Shown: positions 10,039 through 22,500 of the stretch, piece after piece | Position numbering within the stretch: the stretch's first letter is position 1 | Layout of the letters: every line of letters starts with the position of its first letter | Notes under the pieces: model-generated | What the model was told of the DNA's origin: nothing | The model's database searches: none | What the model saw: only the letters and a program-made list of their open reading frames with translations | Source of the DNA: Apostichopus japonicus | Taxonomy: Eukaryota > Echinodermata > Holothuroidea > Aspidochirotida > Stichopodidae | Direction: 5' to 3' | Assembly (NCBI RefSeq): GCF_037975245.1 | Contig: NC_092583.1 | Location: 5,863,264 to 5,927,263, forward strand | DNA: 64,000 nucleotides | Program-made: the position numbers and the translations under genes

Positions 10039-10374
10039 ATAATATTTCAGACGCAATCTTTGATGTCAGTTTTACATATAGTTCGATCATTTCAGTATGT
10101 TACTTGCCTGAAAGCCCAGTCAATCTTTCCTTATTTTCCAAGCACAATTTGCAGATTTGTCGAAAAATGTTAAGGCCGGTGTCAAACTCACAAAAGATAG
10201 TCCAGATATTTCAAAGTATCATACCAGACTGTTTGTTCTCTTTCTATATCACTAAACTATTTAATGACCATATCAAGACATGGGATCTCAAAATAAAGGA
10301 TGTTGAGAAAACTTTAGAGCAGCTTACAAGGCCTGGGAAGTGTCATTTCCAACGATCTAAAGATTTAAACAAAA
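10039..10374. other. No supported feature
   Basis: Contains part of an open frame (10104-10535) whose translation shows no recognisable domain and which runs into transposon-derived sequence. Nothing else identified. Confidence 0.45.
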
Positions 10375-10520
10375 ACAAAAAAGCTAAAAAAATTCGGTAC
10401 GCTTCGCGCCAACCAATGGTGGCGGTCCGCTTAATTAGTTACAAGAACCCCTCGCAGGAAATGGTCAAGCACCTCAACGCCCCCCCCCCCCCACTGAAAG
10501 AAATCCTGGCTACGCCACTG
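10375..10520 (-). mobile_element. Inverted fragment of the CAGGGGCGTAGCC-type element
   Basis: Read on the minus strand from 10520 this starts CAGTGGCGTAGCCAGGATTT and proceeds to a GGGG-rich stretch, GCTTGACC, TAACTAATTAAGCGGACCG, CACCATTGGTTGGCGCGAAG and CGTACC. It parallels 8887-8980 on the plus strand, with GC-rich dyad CGCCACCA...TGGTTGGCGCG in common. No right-hand partner was found. It ends 16 bases before the next MITE. Confidence 0.65.
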
Positions 10521-10536
10521 CTAGAGTCCCATTAGG

Positions 10537-11381
10537 CATGGGCGGCGATCCGTACTTCCGGGTGGGCGGGGGGGGGGGATATGACCTTGTTGACTATCTA
10601 AGCGTAGCGCCACCATGAGTTGGCGCGAAGCGTACAAGAAAATTTTGGGATTAACAAACCCTCTAGATGGCCGGAAACGGCACTTCCCGAGGTTTCCAAG
10701 CGCATATTCCCAACTTTAAAATAGGGATGTCATGTCCGAAATATCTCATAATCAGGATCCAAAATACTTTTTTTTTTAATTTCGGGTGTTATTTTGGGAA
10801 AATTGCCCCTGTCAATCTTGTTTCAGGCGCAACGTTAGAATGTTCGAGAGCTCTTTTATATTATTCGATGAAGAAAATGGCCTCATGCAGGCTATTATAG
10901 GCCTATACACATGCAATACACAATTACACAGTTACATTCCTAGGTACCGATTGCTAGGGCATCCAGGTGAAACGTGTATTAAGCATTACCCTGGTAACGA
11001 GATTCTCAGCTGTTCGAGGGAACATGTACGTGTGTAGGCCTACTATAGGGCCTATATGAATACTATGAGGGTGCATATATGTACTATATCAATACCGTGG
11101 GCGCAATAATACATTTTGTTGTTATAGGGCCAATGAAGCCTACAGTCAACTATTCTGCTTTATAAAGACGCTTTATTTGAAAAGATCGCACTGCGTTTAT
11201 GGTAGGCCAGAAATGAAGCTAAAAAAGAACCGTACATTAACGATGATGCATAAATGTAGGCATGAAAATATTCTTATCCCTGGCATTTGGTGGGGGGGGG
11301 ATATGGTGTATTACATCCCCTCCACCCATTTTCATGGGGGGATATATCTAACTCCCCCCCCCCCTAGGATCGCCGCCCATG
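10537..11381. mobile_element. hAT-like MITE, 845 bp, perfect 15-bp TIRs and 8-bp target duplication
   Basis: The left end CATGGGCGGCGATCC (10537-10551) is the exact reverse complement of GGATCGCCGCCCATG (11367-11381). Both flanks carry CCATTAGG, at 10529-10536 and 11382-11389. The 8-bp duplication and CA...TG termini indicate a hAT-superfamily insertion. No transposase is encoded. Subterminal G-runs (about 10562-10578) and C-runs (about 11353-11364) extend the inverted symmetry. The interior at 10592-10700 matches 8923-9030 of the neighbouring MITE, so the two belong to related families. The right target duplication ends only about 20 bases before the first recognisable satellite monomer. Confidence 0.9.
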
Positions 11382-11408
11382 CCATTAGGTGTAACTCCTA
11401 TTATTAAA

Positions 11409-13000
11409 ATACCTTTTCAACGAATGTGCGGTACCGAACAATCGAATGTGCGGTATCGATCAATCGAAAGTGCGTTACCGATAAATAGAATGTGCGGTAC
11501 CGATCAATCGAATGTGCGGTACCGATCGATGGAATGTTCGGTACCGATGAATCGAATGTGCGGTACTGAGCAATCGAATGTGCGGCACCTATCAATCGAA
11601 TGTGCGTTACCAAATTATCGAATGTGCGAAACGGATCGATCGAATGTGCGGTGCCGATAAATCGAATGTGCGGTACCGATCAATCGAATGTGCGGTACAT
11701 TTAAATAGAATGTACGTTCCCGATCAATCGAATGTGCGGTACCGATAAATCGAATGTACAGTACCGATGAATCGAGAGTGCGGTATCGATCAATCGAATG
11801 TGCATTACCGATAAATCAAAGGTGCGATACCGATCAATTGAATGTTCGGTACCCATCAATCGAATGTGCGGTATCGATCAATCGAATGTTCGGTACCGAT
11901 CAATCGAATGTTCGGTACCGATCAATCGAATGTTCGGTACCGGTCAATGGAATATGTATCGATCGATCGAATGTGCGTTACCGATCAAAAGAATGTTCGG
12001 TACCGATGAAGTCAATGTGCGGTATTGATCATACGAATGTGCGGTACCGATCAATCGAATGTGCGGTACCGAACATTCGAATGTGCAGAACCGATCAATC
12101 GAATGTGCGGAACCGATCGATCGAATGTGCAGAACCGATCAATCGAATGTAACTTACCGATCAATCGAATGTTCGGAACCGACCAATCGAATGTTCGGTA
12201 CAGATCAATCGGATATGCGGTATCGATCAATCGAATGTGCGGTACCGATCAATCGAATGTGCGGTACCGATAAATGGAAAGTGCGGTACCGATTAATCGA
12301 ATGTGCGGTTTCGATCAATTGAATGTGCGTTACCGATAAATCGAATGTGCGGTACCGATCAATCGAATGTACGGTACCGATAAATCAAATGTTCGGTACC
12401 TATCAATTTAATGTGCGGTACCGATTAATCGACTGTTCGGTACCGATCAATCGAATGTGCGGTACCGATCAATTAAATGTTCGGTACCGATGAATCGAAT
12501 GTGCGGTATCGATCGATCGAATGTGCGGTACCGATCAATCGAATGTTCGGTATCGATAATACGAATGTTCGGTACCGATCAATCGAATGTTCGGTACCGA
12601 TCAATCGAATGTTCGGTACCGATCAATCGAATGTTCGGTACCGGTCAATGGAATATGTCGTATCGATCAGTCGAATGTGCGTTACCGATCAAAAGAATGT
12701 TCGGTACCGAGGAAGTCAATGTGCGGTACCGATCAATCGAATGTGCGGTACCGATCAATCGAATGTGCGGTACCGAACATTCGAATGTGCAGAACCGATC
12801 AATCGAATGTGCGGAACCGATCGATCGAATGTGCAGAACCGATCAATCGAATGTAACTTACCGATCAATCGAATGTTCGGAACCGACCAATCGAATGTTC
12901 GGTACCGATCAATCGGATGTGCGGTATCGATCAATCGAATGTACGGTACCGATAAATCAAATGTTCGGTACCTATCAATTTAATGTGCGGTACCGATTAA
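11409..13000 (+). repeat. Left-edge array domain with a 701/704-bp duplication
   Basis: Monomers next to the flank are the most diverse in the left half of the array. Two blocks match at an offset of 704 bp (32 monomers): for example the variant string GCAGAACC before AATGTAACTTACC occurs at 12,129 and 12,833 and again, 484 bp on, at 13,317. Left of about 11,955 the offset is 701 bp because one copy of the GGTCAATGGAATATG variant monomer has lost three bases. To the right the offset becomes 572 bp, i.e. six monomers were gained or lost. Confidence 0.8.
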
Positions 13001-16000
13001 TCGAATGTTCGGTACCGATCAATCGAATGTGCGGTACCGATCAATTAAATGTTCGGTACCGATGAATCGAATGTGCGGTATCGATGAATCGAACGTGCGG
13101 TACCGATCAATCGAATGTTCGGTATCGATAATACGAATGTTCGGTACCAATCAATCGAATGTGCCGCACCGAACGTCCGAATGTGCGGTGCCGATCAATC
13201 GAATGTGCGGTACCGAACATCCGAATATGCGGTACCGATCAATCGAATGTGCGGTACCGAACATTCGAATGTTCGAAACCGACCAATCGAATGTGCGGAA
13301 CCGATCGATCGAATGTGCAGAACCGATCAATCGAATGTAACTTACCGATTAATCGAATGTTCGGAACCGACCAATCGAATGTTCGGTACCGATCAATCGA
13401 ATGTGCGGTATCGATGAATCGAACGTGCGGTACCGATCAATCGAATGTGCGGTACCGATAAATCGAATGTACGGTACAGATTAATAGAATGTGCGGTTTC
13501 CATCAATTGAATGTGCGCTACCGATAAATCGAATGTGCAGTACCGATCAATCGAATGTTCGGTACCGATCAATCTAATGTTCGGTACCGATCAATAGAGT
13601 ATGCGGTATCGATCAATCGAATTTCGGTACCGACCAATCGAATGTGCGGTACCGAACAATCGAATGTACGCTACCGATTAATCGAATGAGCGGTATCGAT
13701 GATCGAATGTGCGGTACCGATGAATCGAATGTGCGGCACCGATGAATCGAAAGTGTGGTACCGATGAATCGAATGTGCGGTACCGATGAATCGAATGTTC
13801 GGTACCTATTTATCGAATGTGCGTTACCAATCAATCGAATGTGCGTTACCGAACAATCGAATGTGCGCTACCGATCAATCAAATGTGCGGTACCGATAAA
13901 TCGAATGTTCGGTACCTATCAATCGAATGTGCGGTACCGATTAATCGAACGTTCGGTACCGATGAATCGAATGTGCGGTACCTATTAATAGAATGTGCGT
14001 TACCAATCAATCAAATGTGAGTTACCTAACAATCGAATGTGCGGTACCGATTAATCGAATGAGCGGTATCGATCAATCGAATGAGCGGCACCGATGAATC
14101 GAATGTGCGGTACTGATAAATCGAATGTGCGATACCGATGAATCGAATGTGCGGTGCCGATCAATCGAATGTGCGGTATCGGTCAAAAGAATGCTCGGTA
14201 CCGATGAAGCGAATGTGCGGTACCGATCATACGAATGTGCGGTACCGATCAATCGAATGGTCGGTACCGATCAATCGAATGTGCAGTAAAGATCAATCCA
14301 ATATTCGGTACTTATCAATCGAATGTGCCGCACCGAACATTCGAATGTTCGGTACCGATCAATTGAGTATGCGGTATCGATCAATCGAATTTCGGTACCG
14401 ATCAATCGAATGTGCCGCACCGAACATTCGAATGTTCGGTACCGATCAATTGAGTATGCGGTATCGATCAATCGAATTTCGGTACCGATCAATCGAATGT
14501 GCGGTACCGATTAATCGAATGTGAGTTACCGAACAATCGAATGTGCGCTACCGATTAATGGAATGAGCGGTATCGATGAATCGAATGTGCAGTACCGATC
14601 AATCGAATGTGCGGTACTGATAAATCGAATGTACTGTACCGATCGATCGAATGTGCGATACCGATGAATCGAATGTGCGGTGCCGATCAATCGAATGTGC
14701 GGTATCGGTAAATCGAATATGCCGTATCGATCGATGGAATGTGCGTTGCCGATCAAAAGAATGTTCGGTACCGATGAAACGAATGTGCGGTATTGATCAT
14801 ACGAACGTGCGGTACCGATCAATCGAATGTGCGGTACCGAACATTCGAATGTGCAGAACCGATCAATCGAATGTAACTTACCGATCAATCGAACGTCCGG
14901 AACTGACCAATCGAATGTTCGGTACCGATCAATCGAATGTGCGGTATCGATGAATTGAATGTGCGGTACCGATCAATCGAATGTTCGGTATCGATCATAC
15001 GAATGTTCGGTACCGATCAATCGAATGTGCCGCACCGAACATCCGAATGTGCGGTACCGATCAATCGAATGTGCGGTACTGAACATTCGAATGTGCGGAA
15101 CCGATCGATCGAATGTGCAGAACCGATCAATCGAATGTAACTTACCGATTAATCGAATGTTCGGAACCGACCAATCGAATGTTCGGTACCGATCAATCGA
15201 ATGTGCGGTATCGATGAATCGAACGTGCGGTACCGATCAATCGAATGTGCGGTACCGATAAATCGAATGTACGGTACAGATTAATAGAATGTGCGGTTTC
15301 CATCAATTGAATGTGCGCTACCGATCAATCGAATGTGCGGTACCGATCAATCGAATTTCGGTACCGATCAATCGAATGTGTGGTACCGATTAATCGAATA
15401 TGCGTTACCAATCAATCGAATGTGAGTTACCGAACAATCGAATATTCGGTACCGATCAATCGAATGTGCAGTATCGATCAATCGAATGTTCGGTGCTTAT
15501 CAATCGAATGTGAGTTACCGAACAATCGAATGTACGCTACCGATTAATCGAATGAGCGGTATCGATGAATCGAATGTGCGGTACCGATCAATCGAATGTG
15601 CGGCACCGATGAATCGAAAGTGTGGTACCGATCAATCGAATGTGCAGTATCGATCAATCGAATGTTCGGTACTTATCAATCGAATGTGCGGCACCGATCA
15701 ATCGAATGAGCGGTATCGAAGAATCAAATGTGCAGTACCGATGAATCGAATGTGCGGTACCGATGAATCGAATGTTCGGTACCGATTTATCGAATGTGCG
15801 TTACCAATCAATCGAATGTGCAGTACCAATCAATCGAATGTGCGGTACCAATCAATCGAATGATCGGTACCGATTAATAGAATGAGCGAAACCGACCAAT
15901 CGAATGTTCGGTATCGATGAATCGAATGTGCAGTAACGATGAATCGAATGTTCGGTACCGATTAATAGAATGTGAGAAACCGACCAATCGAATGTTCGGT

Positions 16001-16589
16001 ACCGATCAATGGAATGTGTGGTACCGATCAATCGAAAGTGTGGTATCGATGAATCGAATGTGCGCTACCGATTAATCGAATGAGCGGTATCGATGAATCG
16101 AATGTGCAGTACCGATGAATCGAGTGTGCGGTACCGATGAATCGAATGTTCGGTACCGATTTATCGAATGTGCGTTACCAATCAATCGAATGTGCGTTAC
16201 CGAACAATCGAATGTGCGCTACCGATCAATCAAATGTGCGGTAACGATAAATCGAATGTTCGGTACCTATCAGTCGAATGTGCGGTACCGATTAATCGAA
16301 CGTTCGGTACCGATCAATCGAATGTGCAGTACCAATCAATCGAATGTGCGGTACCAATCAATCGAATGTGTGGTACCGATCAATCGAAAGTGTGGTATCG
16401 ATGAATCGAATGTGCGGTACCGATCAATCGAATGTTCGGTACCGGTCAATGGAATATGTCGTATCGATCAATCGAATGTGCGTTACCGATCAAAAGAATG
16501 TTCGGTACCGAGGAAGTCAATGTGCGGTGCCGATCAATCGAATGTGCGGTATCGGTCAAAAGAATGTTCGGTACCGATGAAGCGAATGT

Positions 16590-19500
16590 GCGGTACCGAT
16601 CATACGAATGTGCGGTACCGATCAATCGAATGGTCGGTACCGATCAATCGAATGTGCAGTAAAGATCAATCCAATATTCGGTACTTATCAATCGAATGTG
16701 CCGCACCGAACATTCGAATGTTCGGTACCGATCAATTGAGTATGCGGTATCGATCAATCGAATTTCGGTACCGATCAATCGAATGTGCCGCACCGAACAT
16801 TCGAATGTTCGGTACCGATCAATTGAGTATGCGGTATCGATCAATCGAATTTCGGTACCGATCAATCGAATGTGCGGTACCGATTAATCGAATGTGCGTT
16901 ACCAATCAATCGAATGTGAGTTACCGAACAATCGAATGTGCGCTACCGATTAATGGAATGAGCGGTATCGATGAATCGAATGTGCAGTACCGATCAATCG
17001 AATGTGCGGTACTGATAAATCGAATGTACTGTACCGATCGATCGAATGTGCGATACCGATGAATCGAATGTGCGGTGCCGATCAATCGAATGTGCGGTAT
17101 CGGTAAATCGAATATGCCGTATCGATCGATGGAATGTGCGTTGCCGATCAAAAGAATGTTCGGTACCGATGAAACGAATGTGCGGTATTGATCATACGAA
17201 CGTGCGGTACCGATCAATCGAATGTGCGGTACCGAACATTCGAATGTGCAGAACCGATCAATCGAATGTAACTTACCGATCAATCGAACGTCCGGAACTG
17301 ACCAATCGAATGTTCGGTACCGATCAATCGAATGTGCGGTATCGATGAATTGAATGTGCGGTACCGATCAATCGAATGTTCGGTATCGATCATACGAATG
17401 TGCGGTACCGAACATTCGAATGTGCAGAACCGATCAATCGAATGTAACTTACCGATCAATCGAACGTCCGGAACTGACCAATCGAATGTTCGGTACCGAT
17501 CAATCGAATGTGCGGTATCGATGAATTGAATGTGCGGTACCCATCAATCGAATGTTCGGTATCGATCATACGAATGTTCGGTACCGATCAATCGAATGTG
17601 CCGCACCGAACATCCGAATGTGCGGTACCGATCAATCGAATGTGCGGTACTGAACATTCGAATGTGCGGAACCGATCGATCGAATGTGCAGAACCGATCA
17701 ATCGAATGTAACTTACCGATTAATCGAATGTTCGGAACCGACCAATCGAATGTTCGGTACCGATCAATCGAATGTGCGGTATCGATGAATCGAACGTGCG
17801 GTACCGATCAATCGAATGTGCGGTACCGATAAATCGAATGTACGGTACAGATTAATAGAATGTGCGGTTTCCATCAATTGAATGTGCGCTACCGATAAAT
17901 CGAATGTGCGGTACCGATCAATCGAATGTTCGGTACCGATCAATCTAATGTTCGGTTCCGATCAATTGAGTATGCGGTATCGATCAATCGAATTTCGGTA
18001 CCGATCAATCGAATGTGTGGTACCGATTAATCGAATATGCGTTACCAATCAATCGAATGTGAGTTACCGAACAATCGAATATTCGGTACCGATCAATCGA
18101 ATGTGCAGTATCGATCAATCGAATGTTCGGTGCTTATCAATCGAATGTGAGTTACCGAACAATCGAATGTACGCTACCGATTAATCGAATGAGCGGTATC
18201 GATGAATCGAATGTGCGGTACCGATCAATCGAATGTGCGGCACCGATGAATCGAAAGTGTGGTACCCATCAATCGAATGTGCAGTATCGATCAATCGAAT
18301 GTTCGGTACTTATCAATCGAATGTGCGGCACCGATCAATCGATTGTACGCTACCGATTAATCGAATGAGCGGTATCGAAGAATGAAATGTGCAGTACCGA
18401 TGAATCAAATGTGCGGTACCGATGAATCGAATGTTCGGTACCGATTTATCGAATGTGCGTTACCAATCAATCGAATGTGCGTTACCGAACAATCGAATGT
18501 GCGCTACCGATCAATCAAATGTGCGGTACCGATAAATCGAATGTTCGGTACCTATCAATCGAATGTGCGGTACCGATTAATGGAACGTTCGGTACCGATC
18601 AATCGAATGTGCAGTACCAATCAATCGAATGTGCGGTACCAATCAATCGAATGATCGGTACCGATTAATAGAATGAGCGAAACCGACCAATCGAATGTTC
18701 GGTATCGATGAATCGAATGTGCAGTAACGATGAATCGAATGTTCGGTACCGATTAATAGAATGTGAGAAACCGACCAATCGAATGTTCGGTACCGATCAA
18801 TGGAATGTGTGGTACCGATCAATCGAAAGTGTGGTATCGATGAATCGAATGTGCGCTACCGATTAATCGAATGAGCGGTATCGATGAATCGAATGTGCAG
18901 TACCGATGAATCGAGTGTGCGGTACCGATGAATCGAATGTTCGGTACCGATTTATCGAATGTGCGTTACCAATCAATCGAATGTGCGTTACCGAACAATC
19001 GAATGTGCGCTACCGATCAATCAAATGTGCGGTACCGATAAATCGAATGTTCGGTACCTATCAGTCGAATGTGCGGTACCGATTAATCGAACGTTCGGTA
19101 CCGATCAATCGAATGTGCAGTACCAATCAATCGAATGTGCGGTACCAATCAATCGAATGTGTGGTACCGATCAATCGAAAGTGTGGTATCGATGAATCGA
19201 ATGTGCGGTACCGATCAATCGAATGTTCGGTACCGGTCAATGGAATATGTCGTATCGATCAATCGAATGTGCGTTACCGATCAAAAGAATGTTCGGTACC
19301 GAGGAAGTCAATGTGCGGTACCGATCAATCGAATGTGCGGTATCGATGAATCGAATGTGCTGTACCGATCAATCGAATGTGTGGTAACGATCAATCGAAA
19401 GTGTGGTATCGATGAATCGAATGTGCGCTACCGATTAATCGAATGAGCGGTATCGATGAATCGAATGTGCAGTACCGATGAATCGAGTGTGCGGTACCGA

Positions 19501-22500
19501 TGAATCGAATGTTCGGTACCGATTAATCGAATGTGCGGTACCGATGAATCGAATGTTCGGTACCGATCAATCGAATGTGCGGTACCGATCAATCGAATGT
19601 GCGTTACCGATCAAAAGAATATTCGGTACCGATGAAGTCAATGTGCGGTATTGATCATACGAATGTGCGGTACCGATCAATCGAATGTGCGGTACCGAAC
19701 ATTCGAATGTGCAGAACCGATCAATCGAATGTGCGGAACCGATCGATCGAATGTGCAGAACCGATCAATCGAATATAACTTACCGATCAATCGAATGTTC
19801 GGAACCGACGAATCGAATGTTCGGTACCGATCAATCGGATGTGCGGTATCGATCAATCGAATGTGCGGTATCGATCAATCGAATGATCGGTACAGTATAA
19901 TCGAATGTGCGTTACCAATCAATCGAATGTTCGGTACCTATCAATCGAATGTTCGGTACCGATCAATCGAATGTTCGGTACCGATCAATCGAATGTGCGG
20001 TACCGGTCAATGTAATATGTCGTATCGATCGATCGAATGTGCGTTACCGATCAAAAGAGTGTTCGGTACCGATGAAGCGAATGTGCGGTATCGATCATAC
20101 GAATGTTCGGTACCGATCAATCGAATGTGCCGCACCGAACATCCGAATGTGCGGTAACGATAAATCGAATGTACGGTACCGATTAATCGAATGTGCGGTT
20201 TCCATCAATTGAATGTGCGTTACCGATAAATCGAATGTGCGGTACCGATCAATTGAATATGCGGTACCGATCAATCGAATGTTCGGTACCGATAAATCGA
20301 ATGTGCGGTACCGAATAATCGAATGTTCGGTAGCGATGAATCGAATGTGCGGTACCAATCAATCGAATGTGCGGCACCGATCAATCAAAAGTGAGGTACC
20401 GATCAATCGAATGTGCGCTACCGATTAATCGAATGTGCGGTATCGATGAATCAAATGTGCGGTATCGATCAATCGAATGTGCGGTACCGATAAATATAAT
20501 GTACAGTACCGATTAATCGAATGTGCGGTATCGATGAATCGAATGTGCGGTATCGATGAATCGAACGTGCGGTACCGATCAATCGAATGTTCGGTATCGA
20601 TAATACGAATGTTCGGTACCGATCAATCGAATGTGCCGCACCGAACGTCCGAATGTGCGGTGCCGATCAATCGAATGTGCGGTACCGAACATTCGAATAT
20701 GCGGTACCGATCAATCGAATGTGCGGTACCGAATATTCGAATGTTCGAAACCGACCAATCGAATGTGCGGAACCGATCGATCGAATGTGCAGAACCGATC
20801 AATCGAATGTAACTTACCGATTAATCGAATGTTCGGAACCGACCAATCGAATGTTCGGTACCGATCAATCGAATGTGCGGTATCGATGAATCGAACGTGC
20901 GGTACCGATCAATCGAATGTGCGGTACCGATAAATCGAATGTACGGTACAGATTAATAGAATGTGCGGTTTCCATCAATTGAATGTGCGCTACCGATAAA
21001 TCGAATGTGCAGTACCGATCAATCGAATGTTCGGTACCGATCAATCTAATGTTCGGTACCGATCAATAGAGTATGCGGTATCGATCAATCGAATTTCGGT
21101 ACCGACCAATCGAATGTGCGGTACCGAACAATCGAATGTACGCTACCGATTAATCGAATGAGCGGTATCGATGATCGAATGTGCGGTACCGATGAATCGA
21201 ATGTGCGGCACCGATGAATCGAAAGTGTGGTACCGATGAATCGAATGTGCGGTACCGATGAATCGAATGTTCGGTACCTATTTATCGAATGTGCGTTACC
21301 AATCAATCGAATGTGCGTTACCGAACAATCGAATGTGCGCTACCGATCAATCAAATGTGCGGTACCGATAAATCGAATGTTCGATACCTATCAATCGAAT
21401 GTGCGGTACCGATTAATCGAACGTTCGGTACCGATGAATCGAATGTGCGGTACCTATTAATAGAATGTGCGTTACCAATCAATCAAATGTGAGTTACCTA
21501 ACAATCGAATGTGCGGTACCGATTAATCGAATGAGCGGTATCGATCAATCGAATGAGCGGCACCGATGAATCGAATGTGCGGTACTGATAAATCGAATGT
21601 GCGATACCGATGAATCGAATGTGCGGTGCCGATCAATCGAATGTGCGGTATCGATCAAAAGAATGTTCGGTACCGAGGAAGTCAATGTGCGGTACCGATC
21701 ATACGAATGTGCGGTACCGATCAATCGAATGGTCGGTACCGATCAATCGAATGTGCAGTAAAGATCAATCCAATATTCGGTACTTATCAATCGAATGTGC
21801 CGCACCGAACATTCGAATGTTCGGTACCGATCAATTGAGTATGCGGTATCGATCAATCGAATTTCGGTACCGATCAATCGAATGTGCCGCACCGAACATT
21901 CGAATGTTCGGTACCGATCAATTGAGTATGCGGTATCGATCAATCGAATTTCGGTACCGATCAATCGAATGTGCGGTACCGATTAATCGAATGTGCGTTA
22001 CCAATCAATCGAATGTGAGTTACCGAACAATCGAATGTGCGCTACCGATTAATGGAATGAGCGGTATCGATGAATCGAATGTGCAGTACCGATCAATCGA
22101 ATGTGCGGTACTGATAAATCGAATGTACTGTACCGATCGATCGAATGTGCGATACCGATGAATCGAATGTGCGGTGCCGATCAATCGAATGTGCGGTATC
22201 GGTAAATCGAATATGCCGTATCGATCGATGGAATGTGCGTTGCCGATCAAAAGAATGTTCGGTACCGATGAAACGAATGTGCGGTATTGATCATACGAAC
22301 GTGCGGTACCGATCAATCGAATGTGCGGTACCGAACATTCGAATGTGCAGAACCGATCAATCGAATGTAACTTACCGATCAATCGAACGTCCGGAACTGA
22401 CCAATCGAATGTTCGGTACCGATCAATCGAATGTGCGGTATCGATGAATTGAATGTGCGGTACCGATCAATCGAATGTTCGGTATCGATCATACGAATGT

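Noticed and set aside
10104-10535. 143-codon open frame before the second MITE
   Set aside because: Its C-terminal third is transposon-end sequence and a C-run, and the remainder matches no domain I recognise.
10667-11037. Two overlapping open frames inside the second MITE
   Set aside because: They fall wholly within a non-autonomous element and show no transposase motifs such as the hAT dimerisation region.
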